Source: Vibrio thalassae (GTDB lineage Bacteria; Pseudomonadota; Gammaproteobacteria; Enterobacterales; Vibrionaceae). Taken from it: 64,000 bases of DNA. The DNA lies in the NCBI RefSeq assembly GCF_900089835.1, contig NZ_OANU01000014.1:1-64000 (forward strand). Reading direction: 5' to 3'. Position 1 is the first letter of the stretch. Each line of letters starts with the position of its first letter. Below the pieces are notes generated by a model. That model was not told the DNA's origin. It did not search any database and was given only the letters and a program-made list of their open reading frames with translations. A program made the position numbers and the translations under genes. Positions 8,901-17,539 of the stretch are shown here, piece by piece.

Positions 8901-9482
8901 GAAAGAAAACCAGTGATTTCAGATCATGAAGATGAAATCCGAGATCGTACTCAAAGCTATGGCGCATACCAGCGCCCGGAAGATTACCTCGATAGCTTTA
9001 ACCTATTCATCAAAGAGCAGTTAAATCAGTCGGCGGCCTTGGCTGTGGTTGTAAACAAGCCCCGCGATCTTACTCGCGAGCAACTTAAAGAGGTTCGCTT
9101 GTTACTTGATGGTGCTGGTTACTCTGAAGCTAAACTGCAAAGCGCGGTACGCAATCAAACCAGCCAAGACATTGCAGCTAGCATTATCGGTCATATTCGT
9201 CGTGCTGCCTTTGGTGAGCCGTTAGTGCCATTTGAGCAGCGCGTTGCTCAAGCAATGGATCGTATTTACACCACACATCAATGGATGCCAGCCCAGCGTA
9301 AGTGGCTGGAGCGCTTAGCTAAGCAGTTGGTGCATGAAGTCATTGTCGATCGTGAATTTGTCAACCAACGCTTTGCTGAACATGGTGGAGCCAAGCAATT
9401 GGATAAAATTTTAGTGAACCAGCTAGACACCGTACTGGCTGAGTTAAGTGAAGCGATGTGGCCAACTCAGGTCGCAAGCTAA
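5967..9482 (+). CDS. hsdR: Type I restriction enzyme, R subunit
   Basis: This 1171-residue ATP-dependent translocase-nuclease cuts DNA far from the unmethylated target when bound to HsdM and HsdS. Its length equals that of EcoKI-type R subunits. Residues 1-130 form a DUF4145-like helical domain. A coiled coil follows (about 145-240, Glu/Gln/Lys/Ala rich). The PD-(D/E)XK nuclease is seen as RADYVLF and VVEAKK at about 306-326. Helicase motif I is MATGTGKTRT near 470-480, motif II is DEAH near 575, and motif VI is MVGRATRRCDE. The C-terminal 250 residues are the helical EcoEI-type domain that contacts the methylase. The frame is intact with all key residues present. Confidence 0.95.
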   Translation: MQTTSNFVFLKEHDPLFVELASGAERVFSSDPNTTLIKLRQLGEALAQHIAVLVGIEFDEKTTQADLLYRLNREVKFEPVVRELFHTLRIEGNKATHQFKTQHKEALDGLKVARALSIWFHQSFGKQGTAFKAGPFVPPSDPSSDLRLLQSEIEKLKAELTQANVELDSSKQFNDLINREKAEYEALALAMDEESKQLSEQAKAHEQALSQQQKEYESKLQDLQKQLEQQGEKAAAAQKQQVSSNTRSASQQIVLSEELTRILIDQQLIEAGWSADSQEQTFKNGARPEKGVNKAISEWPTKHNGKGGRADYVLFHGLTPIAVVEAKKENTNVAGKIPQAERYSKGFKLEGQMLGAWEIEGQTVAWPDELDGHYKVPFVYSCNGRPYIPQLAEQSGTWFRDVREPSNTKRALQQFHTPDGLLDLLKRSKQEAEQVLQQEGFAYLKLRSYQEKAITAVENTLAQNIRSALLAMATGTGKTRTIIGLMYRFLKAERFKRILFLVDRTALGQQAIDSFNEAPLEQNQTLSKIYNVAELGDMAAEAETRVQVATVQAMVKRIFMSDNPPPVDQFDCIIVDEAHRGYTLDQEMTEGELATRDASQYLSSYRRVLDYFDAVKVGLTATPAKHTSEIFGKPVYTYSYREAVADDWLIDHEPPIRYETLLTQKGIEFEKGAKVSAINTQTGEVESSELEDELKFEVDAFNRRVINENFNRVICEQLVQELDPFGDEKTMIFCATDLHADMVKRLLDDAFKELYNGEYNQAAVAKITGQSDKVDQLIRQYKNERYPNIAITVDLLTTGIDVPKICNLVFLRRVKSRILYEQMVGRATRRCDEIGKTVFRIYDPVDIYAALSEVNTMKPLVKDPNITIEQLVDELTDPEKLEQALSSPGEQQGESHADVVLSQLSQKLMRVLRKAEKKAEFKPELKKKLDELQEMWGVEPKLLHKHLHQLGPKQAAQFVIQQSGLLNQLAEVSLLIGSERKPVISDHEDEIRDRTQSYGAYQRPEDYLDSFNLFIKEQLNQSAALAVVVNKPRDLTREQLKEVRLLLDGAGYSEAKLQSAVRNQTSQDIAASIIGHIRRAAFGEPLVPFEQRVAQAMDRIYTTHQWMPAQRKWLERLAKQLVHEVIVDREFVNQRFAEHGGAKQLDKILVNQLDTVLAELSEAMWPTQVAS

Positions 9483-9548
9483 ACCCGAAACAAAATAAAT
9501 GCCTTCGCCAAATGTAATGGCGTAACTAGGCAAAATAGGAAGTATAAG

Positions 9549-11096
9549 ATGACTAACGATAATATCGTACAAAAGCTGTGGAACCTTTGTGACGTTCTGC
9601 GTGATGATGGCATTAACTATTCGGACTATGTCACCGAGCTAGTACTACTGCTGTTTATTAAGATGGTGCATGAGAACACTGAAGCAGAAACGTTAGATAA
9701 ACATACTTTGCCAGAGGGATGTCGTTGGACTGATCTGAACAGTAAATCTGGTCTGAACCTGCTGAACCACTATAAGCAGATGCTGTTAGACCTGTCTAAA
9801 GACAGTGACCCTTTGATTAGCGCCATCTATGCCGATGCGCAAACCCGTTTACGTGAGCCGCGCCACCTTGAGCAATTAGTGAAATCTCTGGATCAAATCA
9901 AAGACTGGTTTAGTGATGAGAAAGATGGTCTAGGTAACCTTTATGAAGGCTTACTGCAAAAGAACGCGAATGAAACCAAATCAGGTGCAGGACAGTATTT
10001 CACGCCACGTGCTTTGATTGATTCTATGGTGCGCTGCATTCAACCTCAGCCTGGAGAAGTGATCCAAGATCCAGCAGCAGGTACCGCAGGCTTCTTGATT
10101 GCCGCTGACCGCTACATGAAAGATCAGACCGATGATTACTTTGACTTAGATGCAAAACAGCAGGCATTCCAAAAGAACAAAGCGTTTATTGGGGTTGAGT
10201 TAGTGCCATCTACTCGTCGCCTAGCGCTGATGAATTGCTTACTGCATGGCATGGAAGGTGACGACGAAGGCGTGGTGCATTTAGGTAACGCGCTGGGCCA
10301 GATTGGTGCGAGTTTAGAGAAAGCCGATATTATCCTCGCCAACCCTCCTTTTGGTACCAGTAAGGGAGGTGAAGCATCCATTACCCGTGATGATTTAACC
10401 TATCCAACCAGCAATAAGCAACTAGCGTTTTTGCAGCATATTTATCGCAACCTAAAGCCAGGCGGCCGTGCAGCCGTGGTGCTACCTGATAACGTGCTAT
10501 TTGAATCTGGTGTCGGTACCGATATCCGCCGCGATTTAATGAACAAATGCAACCTGCACACTATTCTGCGGCTACCAACCGGCATTTTCTATGCCCAAGG
10601 CGTTAAAACCAATGTGCTCTTTTTCACCAAAGGCAGCGCAAAGGACAAGTTGCAAGAAGAAGGCTGCACAGAAAACGTTTGGGTATACGATCTTCGTACC
10701 AATATGCCTAGCTTTGGTAAGCGCAATCCATTTAATGACAGTCACCTTGTACCTTTTGAAAAGGTTTATGGTGAGGATGCCAATGATCAAAGTCTGCGCC
10801 AAGAGGGGGAATGGTCATTCGATGCGTTTGAAATTGAAGTCGATAAGTCCGCTAGCAAAGAAAACAAAAATGTTGATAACGATTTAGCGCACAGCCGTTG
10901 GCGTTGTTTTAGCCGTGATTGGATTTACCAAAATAAAGGTGATTCTCTAGATATCATTTGGTTAAAAGACAAAGACAGTGTCGATGCCTCAAGCCTTCCT
11001 GAGCCTAGTGTGTTGGCAAAAGAAGCCAAGCAACAATTGAATGATGCTTTGGCTGAGATTGACAACTTGCTTGCAGAACTGGGCGAGGAAGCATAG
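9549..11096 (+). CDS. hsdM: Type I restriction-modification system, M subunit
   Basis: The 515-residue N6-adenine DNA methyltransferase forms M2S with HsdS to protect host DNA. An N-terminal helical HsdM_N domain (about 1-130) is followed by GAGQYFTPR near 145, the SAM-binding DPAAGTAGFL near 173-182 and the catalytic NPPF near 264. PGGRAAVVLPDNVLFE is a further conserved block. It lies 66 bases after hsdR and two bases before hsdS, so the order is R-M-S in one operon. All motifs needed for activity are present. Confidence 0.95.
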   Translation: MTNDNIVQKLWNLCDVLRDDGINYSDYVTELVLLLFIKMVHENTEAETLDKHTLPEGCRWTDLNSKSGLNLLNHYKQMLLDLSKDSDPLISAIYADAQTRLREPRHLEQLVKSLDQIKDWFSDEKDGLGNLYEGLLQKNANETKSGAGQYFTPRALIDSMVRCIQPQPGEVIQDPAAGTAGFLIAADRYMKDQTDDYFDLDAKQQAFQKNKAFIGVELVPSTRRLALMNCLLHGMEGDDEGVVHLGNALGQIGASLEKADIILANPPFGTSKGGEASITRDDLTYPTSNKQLAFLQHIYRNLKPGGRAAVVLPDNVLFESGVGTDIRRDLMNKCNLHTILRLPTGIFYAQGVKTNVLFFTKGSAKDKLQEEGCTENVWVYDLRTNMPSFGKRNPFNDSHLVPFEKVYGEDANDQSLRQEGEWSFDAFEIEVDKSASKENKNVDNDLAHSRWRCFSRDWIYQNKGDSLDIIWLKDKDSVDASSLPEPSVLAKEAKQQLNDALAEIDNLLAELGEEA

Positions 11097-11098
11097 TC

Positions 11099-12562
11099 AT
11101 GTCAGAAATTAATTTTCCATCTGACTGGGTAGCTTGTTCAATCTCTGATGTTGCCCAAGTTAATCCCAAAAAAATAGATGCAGAACCAGATACAATATCT
11201 GGATTTGTACCAATGGCCTTAGCTCCGGCTTCATTTTCTGATTCATTGCGTTATGAAGAGAAACACTGGAAAGAAATCAAGAAGTCTTACACTAACTTTC
11301 AAAACGGAGATGTTCTCTTTGCCAAGGTAACACCTTGTTTTGAAAATGGTAAAGCAGCTATTGTTGATGGGTTGCCCAATGGTATAGGTGCAGGAAGCTC
11401 GGAGTTTTATGTCTTAAGACCTCATACTCCTTACTTCTTGCCTGAGATTTTATTTGCACTAATCAAAACACAAAAATTTGCGAATGATGGTGCGGCAAAT
11501 ATGACTGGGGCAGTTGGCCTACGACGTGTACCAAGAGCCTTTGTTGAAAGCTTTGATGCTCCGATGATCCCAATAGCTGAACAAAAAGTCATTGCCGAAA
11601 AGTTGGGCAACCTGCTAGCGCAAGTTGAAGCGACCAAAGCTCGTTTAGAGAATACGCTTGAAACACTCAAGCAATTCCGTCAATCGGTCTTGGCTGCAGC
11701 AGTGAGTGGTAAGTTGACTGAGACCTGGAGAGAGAGTGCTTTAGAATACTCTGGCTCAGATTTATCTACCGAAGAATCTCTTAATACGGATAAACCAAAG
11801 AAAGCTGAAGTGACATCGAACCATGAAATAGTTGTAGACAGTTTCCCAAAAGAATGGAAAGTATCAACTTTTTCTAAGTTATATAAATTCATAGACTATC
11901 GAGGTAAAACACCTAAAAAATCCGATAGTGGAAAACGGCTGTATACAGCCAAGAATATCAAAATGGGATTCATATCTAACGATCCTGTAGAGTACTTGAG
12001 TGAAAATGACTTTAAGAATTGGATGACGAGAGGTTTTTCAAAGCTTGGAGATATCTTCTTTGTAACGGAAGGACATACTATGGGATGTACCGCAATCAAC
12101 ACAATAGGAGAAGATATTGCGTTGGCTCAAAGAACTTTGACACTCCAGCCGTATGGTAATTTGAGTACTAAATTTCATTATTACTATATGTTAACAAGTG
12201 CTTTCCAAAAGTTAGTGGAGCTAAATGCTACAGGCTCTGCGGCGAAGGGTATTAAAGCAGCTAAGTTTCGAAGTTTACCTGTCCCTTTTCCTACATATTC
12301 AGAACAAAAAGAAATTACTCACCGTGTCGAGACGCTTTTTGCTAGTGCTAATGCCATCGAATCACAAGTCAACCAAGCATTAGAGCGGGTCAACAATCTC
12401 ACTCAGTCAATTCTTGCTAAAGCATTTCGAGGTGAACTAACCGAGCAATGGCGCAAAGATAATCCTGAGTTGGTCTCAGGCGAGAACTCTGCCGAGGCAT
12501 TGCTTGAAAAAATTAAAGCTGAGCGTGCTGCGCTAAAGTCACTCAAGAAGTCACGGAAATAG
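11099..12562 (+). CDS. hsdS: Type I restriction-modification system, specificity subunit
   Basis: The 487-residue DNA-recognition subunit has two target recognition domains. The first ends at about residue 155 with IPIAEQKVIAEKLGNLLAQV and its long helix, the second at about 400 with YSEQKEITHRVETLFASA and its helix. The helices close with related phrases, RQSVLAAAVSGKLTETWR and TQSILAKAFRGELTEQWR, showing the internal duplication of the family. The target would be a split sequence, one half per domain; it cannot be predicted by eye. Base composition of the recognition domains is visibly more AT-rich than hsdM, as usual for exchanged domains. Confidence 0.93.
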   Translation: MSEINFPSDWVACSISDVAQVNPKKIDAEPDTISGFVPMALAPASFSDSLRYEEKHWKEIKKSYTNFQNGDVLFAKVTPCFENGKAAIVDGLPNGIGAGSSEFYVLRPHTPYFLPEILFALIKTQKFANDGAANMTGAVGLRRVPRAFVESFDAPMIPIAEQKVIAEKLGNLLAQVEATKARLENTLETLKQFRQSVLAAAVSGKLTETWRESALEYSGSDLSTEESLNTDKPKKAEVTSNHEIVVDSFPKEWKVSTFSKLYKFIDYRGKTPKKSDSGKRLYTAKNIKMGFISNDPVEYLSENDFKNWMTRGFSKLGDIFFVTEGHTMGCTAINTIGEDIALAQRTLTLQPYGNLSTKFHYYYMLTSAFQKLVELNATGSAAKGIKAAKFRSLPVPFPTYSEQKEITHRVETLFASANAIESQVNQALERVNNLTQSILAKAFRGELTEQWRKDNPELVSGENSAEALLEKIKAERAALKSLKKSRK

Positions 12563-12570
12563 GGGGAGCA

Positions 12571-13275
12571 ATGAGCGAAATTTATAACGTATATTGTGAT
12601 GAATCTTGCCATTTGGAAAATGATGGGCAGCGGGCAATGGTTTTGGGCGGCATTTGGTGCCCTGCTAGTAAGCGCCAAGAGATAAGCCAACGAGTGCGAG
12701 AAATTAAGGTTAAACATGGCTTGGGTAAAGACTTTGAAATTAAGTGGACAAAAGTTAGCCAAGCAAAGTTGCCCTTTTACATGGAGATTATTGATTACTT
12801 CTTTGATGATGATGACTTTAATTTTCGGGGTTTGATTGTACCCGACAAAGCGCAGTTAAATCATGAGGCTTGGGGGCAAACGCATGACGACTGGTACTAC
12901 AAAATGTACTTCACCATGCTTAAGGTGATCTTCGACCCGCAAGCGAAGTATCGAGTGTATTTGGATATAAAAGATACAATCGGAGCTGATAAAATAAAAA
13001 AACTCCATGATGTGCTCTGTCACAACTCATACGACTTTTCACGTGAGGTTATAGAAAGGGTACAACAAATCCACTCCCATGAATCCGAGCAGTTGCAGGT
13101 GGCAGATTTGCTGATCGGTGCGTTGTCTTACTTGCATCGCGATTTGTCGACAAATGCAGCGAAGCTCAAATTAATTGAAAGAATAAAGCAAAGAAGTGGA
13201 TATCGCCTAACATGTAATACCTTAATGCGTGAGGCCAAATTCAACTTGTTGATTTGGAATGGAGGTGGAGAATGA
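12571..13275 (+). CDS. DUF3800 domain protein in the restriction operon
   Basis: The 234-residue protein begins MSEIYNVYCDESCHLEND, has VYLDIKDTIG in the middle and EQLQVADLLIGALSYLHRD late. This spacing of acidic residues (D/E near 10, D near 128, D near 175) is the DUF3800 pattern, thought to be an RNase H-like nuclease fold. It starts eight bases after hsdS with a GGGGGAG ribosome site, so it is cotranscribed with hsdRMS, and it overlaps the next gene by four bases. DUF3800 proteins recur in defence loci; whether this one assists restriction or is a separate effector is unknown. Confidence 0.75.
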   Translation: MSEIYNVYCDESCHLENDGQRAMVLGGIWCPASKRQEISQRVREIKVKHGLGKDFEIKWTKVSQAKLPFYMEIIDYFFDDDDFNFRGLIVPDKAQLNHEAWGQTHDDWYYKMYFTMLKVIFDPQAKYRVYLDIKDTIGADKIKKLHDVLCHNSYDFSREVIERVQQIHSHESEQLQVADLLIGALSYLHRDLSTNAAKLKLIERIKQRSGYRLTCNTLMREAKFNLLIWNGGGE

Positions 13276-13769
13276 CACAGAGCACCTTGCCAGATTGGTT
13301 GCCTGAGTTAGTTTGTTTGCAGGATTTCAATGGCAATTGGCAGCACTACTTTGACGAAGTTTATCGACTTTTCTGTGCTGACTTTGTTGATGATAAGCCG
13401 TACTTTCGAGGACAACGATTAGGTTTAAAGCGCCATCCTGAATATGATGGAAAATCTGCTACTTTTTGGCACATGATAAGTGAAGGTAGTGTTGAAGCTG
13501 AGCGCGAGCCTGATCTGAGACGTTGTGAGCGAATTGCTTGGCCTCGCCCTCATATTGAAAATGACACTGACACAGCACTAAAAGTTTGGGTTGAAAAACG
13601 CGGTTCAGACAAGCGGATTCATATTTGGCATGAAGCTGAAGAGTATTTAGTCGTGCTCAATAAGCGACAAGATTATGTTTTACCTTGGACGGCTTATACA
13701 GTGCAAAGAACTCATCAAAAATTGAAGTTAAATAAGCGCTGGGAAAGAAATAAACACGAGACTTTTTAG
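13272..13769 (+). CDS. Unknown protein coupled to the DUF3800 gene
   Basis: I do not recognise this 165-residue protein. I chose the ATG at 13272, which overlaps the DUF3800 stop as ATGA and follows GGAGGTGGAG, over an earlier in-frame ATG. It is soluble, rich in Trp, Arg and Tyr, with notable blocks KPYFRGQRLGLKRHPEYDGK, DLRRCERIAWPRPHI, IHIWHEAEEYLVVLNKR and YVLPWTAY. The tight coupling suggests that it and the DUF3800 protein work together. Conserved His, Glu and Arg in the blocks leave room for an enzyme. Confidence 0.7.
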   Translation: MTQSTLPDWLPELVCLQDFNGNWQHYFDEVYRLFCADFVDDKPYFRGQRLGLKRHPEYDGKSATFWHMISEGSVEAEREPDLRRCERIAWPRPHIENDTDTALKVWVEKRGSDKRIHIWHEAEEYLVVLNKRQDYVLPWTAYTVQRTHQKLKLNKRWERNKHETF

Positions 13770-14087
13770 GGAAGCTAGCCTCGCCCGTTACCGGGCGGAG
13801 CCGTAACTCCTTCCACGCTGACACCGTGAGGATGGTGGATGAGATAAGAGGAGTTTAGCCGTTAATGGGGCAGATTAGCAAGAAAATTTTACCTACCTCT
13901 ACCTATAGATAGCGAAAAACCTCGATGTACTCACCGAGGTTCCAACGCCGACCGGGCACTCCCAATCCACTTGCACTTAGTATAGTGGGTTGTTTGGTAA
14001 AAATTAAAGCGATATTTACCACACTGGGCGATGCATCTAGTGTTTTGTAGTGAGGCTAGAGATAGCCACTGAAAAGGATACGATGTT
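13770..14087. other. Gap between restriction operon and ATPase/HNH pair, with two hairpins
   Basis: There is no gene in these 318 bases. CGCCCG-TTAC-CGGGCG at 13782-13797 can form a strong hairpin just past the operon end but lacks a T-run. AACCTCG (13918-13924) pairs with CGAGGTT (13935-13941). The second half presumably carries the promoter of the ATPase/HNH pair, but no convincing -35/-10 was found. Confidence 0.5.
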
Positions 14088-15806
14088 GTGAGGCTACTCT
14101 CATTAAAACTGGATGGTCGATATAAGGGCCTTAAAAATCAGTACTTTGATTTTCATTGTACTCAAGGCAATATCGTAGCCTTGATCGGGCTCAACGGCTC
14201 TGGTAAGTCACAGCTATTAGAGTTGATCGCCGAGGCATTTGCGTTTCTAGAGCGTACTCAACGCAGCGACTTTAAGGTGAAAACGCCACTTGGCTTTGGC
14301 TTCGAACTAACGTACCAGTTAGGCGGAACCACGGATCATAGTGCAGGTAGCCCTGGAATGGAGTTCGGTAGCCCGCTAGCGGTGGCGGGAGGTATTTCTA
14401 ACCCCAAGTTCAAAGTCATATTAGACCAGACTTCTAAGCAGCCTAGCGCTTTTGTTTGGCTCGCAGGTACGTGGAATGAAATTCGAATCGAGGAGTTAGA
14501 GCTCCCGTTCATTGTGGGTTACTCATCAGGACAAAATGAAAACCTGCAACGCAGCTTTATGAAAAATGCGGTGCAGTATTTTGAGGTGCAACGTATTAGG
14601 CTTAGGCGCCGCAAGGAGTTATCAGGCAAGCTTGAAGACTTTCAACATGCTGAAATTAACCGGCAATACCTAGATAAATACCCGCATATTTTCTCTCCAA
14701 CAGAAGGGGAGGCATTTGATCAAGATGGCTATCTTGCTCTACGGGAAGCAGATACCCCGATTAGCCGAGCAATCTACCTAGACTACGATAGCGCAGGCTT
14801 AATGCTCGCTTGTTTGGCAGTGCTTCCGGTTGATGATGTTGAGCGCTTATTGAGCGAGGTGACGTTTAAGCATCCTACTCGGATAACTTTACAGTATGAT
14901 TTTCGCGGCGGCGTAGCTGAAGAGGATGCCATCCGTGATATCAGGATGCTGATGCGTATTGCAGGAGAAAGTAGCTTTAACCCTATCGGAAGAGAAGCTA
15001 CGTCAAGTCAATACGATACCTATGAGCTTGAGTATCTTGCTGGACAAATCACCCTCGACCTAACAAATCAAAATGTGGCAGCAGATCTGCGAGAATCGAA
15101 CTATGGTGACCCAATAACGTTATTTCGCCGGCTTTATAAGTTGCAGCAGCTAGGCGTTAAAAATTTACAGTACGCTTCGCGATTGCAATTGCAGAAAGAC
15201 AACTTTCTTGGAACGGTGAAAAAACCGCTTAAGACTAAACTGCCGTTATCGATCACTGAGTTAGTTTTGTCTGATGGTAATGACAGAACTGTATGCTTGG
15301 ATGATTTATCAGATGGTGAGGCACAGTTAATTGAAGTTCTTGCCACCACAAGGATTTTTAGTCCTGAGCGAACCTTGTTCTTATTCGATGAGCCGGAAAC
15401 CCATCTTAATCCCTCATGGCGTACGTATTTCCACAGTCATCTAAGCAAGGCGATGGTGCTTCCAGGTAATGGCGAATCTCAAGCACAGGTCTTTTTATCA
15501 ACGCACTCCCCATTTATGGTGTCCTCACTGAAGAAAGAAGATGTGCTGTTCTTCGAGCGCGATGATGAAGGCCTTATCAAGATGGAGCCAGTTGGCAGCC
15601 AAACCTATGGTGCTTCTTTTGAAGTGTTGATCAAAAACCACTTTGGTTTGCGCTCCCTTATCTCTCAAACAGTTGTCGAAGCTGTAAAAGAATATCTACC
15701 TAAGGATGAGCGTCCTGAGTCACTAGCCGCTGCCCGTGAGTGGATTGAGGAAAATCTCGGTGACTCGATGGAAAAAGCCTACTTGCTAAGGAAGTTGCAA
15801 AGCTAA
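14088..15806 (+). CDS. AAA/ABC-type ATPase, Septu PtuA-like (restriction-associated)
   Basis: This is a 572-residue SMC/ABC-fold ATPase. Walker A GLNGSGKS is at 34-41, an ABC signature-like DDLSDGEAQLIEV lies near 405, Walker B LFLFDEPETHLNP lies near 430-442, and the H-loop STHSPFMVSS follows. The long middle insert is typical of ATPases that sense or gate a nuclease. The start is GTG at 14088, giving MRLLSLKLDG, the expected first strand. It overlaps the HNH gene by TAATG, so the two are coupled. The pairing matches the Septu plan (PtuA ATPase, PtuB HNH) and the restriction-system-associated AAA ATPases often found beside hsd genes. The exact subfamily needs a profile search. Confidence 0.75.
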   Translation: MRLLSLKLDGRYKGLKNQYFDFHCTQGNIVALIGLNGSGKSQLLELIAEAFAFLERTQRSDFKVKTPLGFGFELTYQLGGTTDHSAGSPGMEFGSPLAVAGGISNPKFKVILDQTSKQPSAFVWLAGTWNEIRIEELELPFIVGYSSGQNENLQRSFMKNAVQYFEVQRIRLRRRKELSGKLEDFQHAEINRQYLDKYPHIFSPTEGEAFDQDGYLALREADTPISRAIYLDYDSAGLMLACLAVLPVDDVERLLSEVTFKHPTRITLQYDFRGGVAEEDAIRDIRMLMRIAGESSFNPIGREATSSQYDTYELEYLAGQITLDLTNQNVAADLRESNYGDPITLFRRLYKLQQLGVKNLQYASRLQLQKDNFLGTVKKPLKTKLPLSITELVLSDGNDRTVCLDDLSDGEAQLIEVLATTRIFSPERTLFLFDEPETHLNPSWRTYFHSHLSKAMVLPGNGESQAQVFLSTHSPFMVSSLKKEDVLFFERDDEGLIKMEPVGSQTYGASFEVLIKNHFGLRSLISQTVVEAVKEYLPKDERPESLAAAREWIEENLGDSMEKAYLLRKLQS

Positions 15807-16957
15807 TGTTGTTTCCATTGAATCCCAATACCCCTCAGTGCCGTGTTTTTGAGGTACTAAATAGTGAGCTTTTGCATTTCTTAGAGGCCGCTGTTCAGGC
15901 GAACAGCTTCAATCAAGATCTGTTTTCTCAGTACCAACATGACGGTCAACAAACAATAAGTGTCTGTTGGAGCAATAAGGCTACGAAAGAAAAGTTTGAA
16001 GCGCTATGGCTTGCTTTAGAGCCTTTAGAACAACAGACTCGACGTGAATTATTTGAACTTGTTCAAAACTCCCAAGATATCACAGTGTATTTTGATGATT
16101 TAGCTGCTCCACTACCAGAGTTAGAGGATAGCTTATTTGAAGTGTTTAAGTCTCTGACATCCCATTTATTCACTCGGACTAAAGATTTATCTGGAGCAAA
16201 GCAACAGGCTGATAGTTCGATAGAGCAACACTTTCAAGAGTTTAGGCGTGAAAACAATAATTCCCAATTGTGCTTTTTATGTGGTACCTCACTACTGTCG
16301 CAAGATAGAACAAACTTAGATGATGATGAGCAATGGCGAGCCGATTACGACCATGTGCTTTGCAAAGATAAATACCCGATTTACACGGCTCACCCTGGAA
16401 ACTTCATCCCTACTTGCCATATCTGTAACAGTAAGGCAAAAGGGGCGAAGAACGTACTTGTCGGTTCTCAAGAACAACGCCGAACGGCTTTTTATCCCTT
16501 GCCACCATCACAAGAGTCATGCCATCAGTATGCTTGTATAGAGCCTAGTTTTAGAGGGTTAGCTGAACTGCATGGTGGAGATTGGCAGGACCCAATAGCT
16601 TCGGCTACAGTTACGTTTCCCACCGCGCCCGCTGATATCGCTGCCAAAATCAGTGTTTGGAAAGAGGTTTATCAAGTTCATAGCCGAGTTGAAGAGCATG
16701 TTATAACTCACTTTTGTGAACGGGTTGCCTCGGACTTGATGCCACAGGACTTTAATGATTTTTGCAACCAGTTAAACCGGCATACCCAGCGGTTTCCCTT
16801 GGATGTTAAGAAAGCTGAGTGGCGGTTTTGGTGGTATCGAGTTTATGAATTCTTAGCTAATAAAGATCAGGGATACTTGCGTGATGTTTGGTCACTGATT
16901 GAATGGAAGCAAACAGTCGCTAATGATGGTGACCTGTTGGCGGAGTTTGGTTTTTAG
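15806..16957 (+). CDS. HNH nuclease, Septu PtuB-like partner
   Basis: The 383-residue protein has a central zinc-finger HNH nuclease. CFLCGTSLL starts near residue 156, YDHVLCKDKYP follows with the catalytic His near 183, and FIPTCHICNSKAKG supplies the second Cys pair and the final conserved Asn-Lys. The N-terminal 140 residues are helical and acidic. The C-terminal 150 residues contain several Trp, as in YEFLANKDQGYLRDVWSLIEW. It overlaps the ATPase gene and would be the DNA- or RNA-cutting effector released by it. I infer antiphage defence from family and context only. Confidence 0.75.
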   Translation: MLFPLNPNTPQCRVFEVLNSELLHFLEAAVQANSFNQDLFSQYQHDGQQTISVCWSNKATKEKFEALWLALEPLEQQTRRELFELVQNSQDITVYFDDLAAPLPELEDSLFEVFKSLTSHLFTRTKDLSGAKQQADSSIEQHFQEFRRENNNSQLCFLCGTSLLSQDRTNLDDDEQWRADYDHVLCKDKYPIYTAHPGNFIPTCHICNSKAKGAKNVLVGSQEQRRTAFYPLPPSQESCHQYACIEPSFRGLAELHGGDWQDPIASATVTFPTAPADIAAKISVWKEVYQVHSRVEEHVITHFCERVASDLMPQDFNDFCNQLNRHTQRFPLDVKKAEWRFWWYRVYEFLANKDQGYLRDVWSLIEWKQTVANDGDLLAEFGF

Positions 16958-16977
16958 CAAACTCCCCTTGGAGGGGA

Positions 16978-16995
16978 ACTTTCACATGTGAAAGT
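16978..16995. repeat. Island palindrome, copy 2
   Basis: ACTTTCACATGTGAAAGT is a perfect 18-base palindrome that starts 20 bases after the HNH stop. It is identical over 18 bases to copy 3 and shares the 16-base core with copy 1. It lies between the ATPase/HNH pair and the IS21 scar. Confidence 0.9.
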
Positions 16996-17005
16996 GCAGG
17001 TAAAG

Positions 17006-17105
17006 GCCCCAAAACTTATTGGCTAGCTTAACGGTAAGTCCCATTGCGCTTAAAGGTTACGTATCGTAGTCCCAAAGAATAGGGAATTTATCGCCACTTG
17101 TCCCA
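17006..17105. repeat. Four GYCCCA motifs at 31-32 base spacing
   Basis: GCCCCA at 17006 and GTCCCA at 17038, 17069 and 17100 are spaced 32, 31 and 31 bases apart, about three helical turns, starting just after palindrome copy 2. A similar array follows palindrome copy 3. The spacers also share TAACGG/TTACG-like pieces. The regular phasing suggests a protein bound on one face of the helix. No gene is encoded here. Confidence 0.6.
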
Positions 17106-17225
17106 TTAGAGGTAACGGCTATTTTCATGGAGAACGAAGCGAAGAGTCCTAAAAAAGATAGTTATCTGGAAAGGAATTGGAAAGGTCCCGTTATTACTAT
17201 TAGAAAAAGCTATTTTTCTATAGGT

Positions 17226-17514
17226 GCCTTGGATGAATTGCTGATACTGGACGATATCGGCTACGTCAAAAAAGAGTGATAGTGAAAGCCAAGTGCAGTT
17301 CGAACTGATCGCACACCGATACGAACGAGGCAGTTTATTGATCACATCAAACCAAGCCTTTAGTGAATGGGATCGTATATTCGGCGATAACATGATGACA
17401 GTTGCCGCTATAGATCGACTTGTTCACCACAGTGATATTTATAAAATTGAAAGAGAAAGGTACCGCAAAAAACAAGCAATGAAAGTAAACTCAAATACTG
17501 GCCAAGTTAATTGA
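17226..17514 (+). pseudogene. IS21-family helper ATPase (IstB), degraded C-terminal remnant
   Basis: LDELLILDDIGYVKK is read in one frame from 17226. After about seven extra bases (gagtgat), FELIAHRYERGSLLITSNQ, FSEWDRIFGDN and AAIDRLVHH continue in another frame up to TGA at 17512-17514. These are the Walker B and later motifs of the IS21 IstB protein. The N-terminal part with Walker A, and istA, are absent. It is a dead remnant left by decay or deletion. Confidence 0.85.
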
Positions 17515-17539
17515 CGCCGACCGGACAAGTTAGTTGACG
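17503..17539. mobile_element. IS21-family terminal repeats (right end)
   Basis: CAAGTTAATTGACG (17503-17516) and CAAGTTAGTTGACG (17526-17539) are near-identical direct repeats just after istB, as in the multiple terminal repeats of IS21-type elements. The element end falls at about 17539, where a foreign reading frame resumes. Confidence 0.65.
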
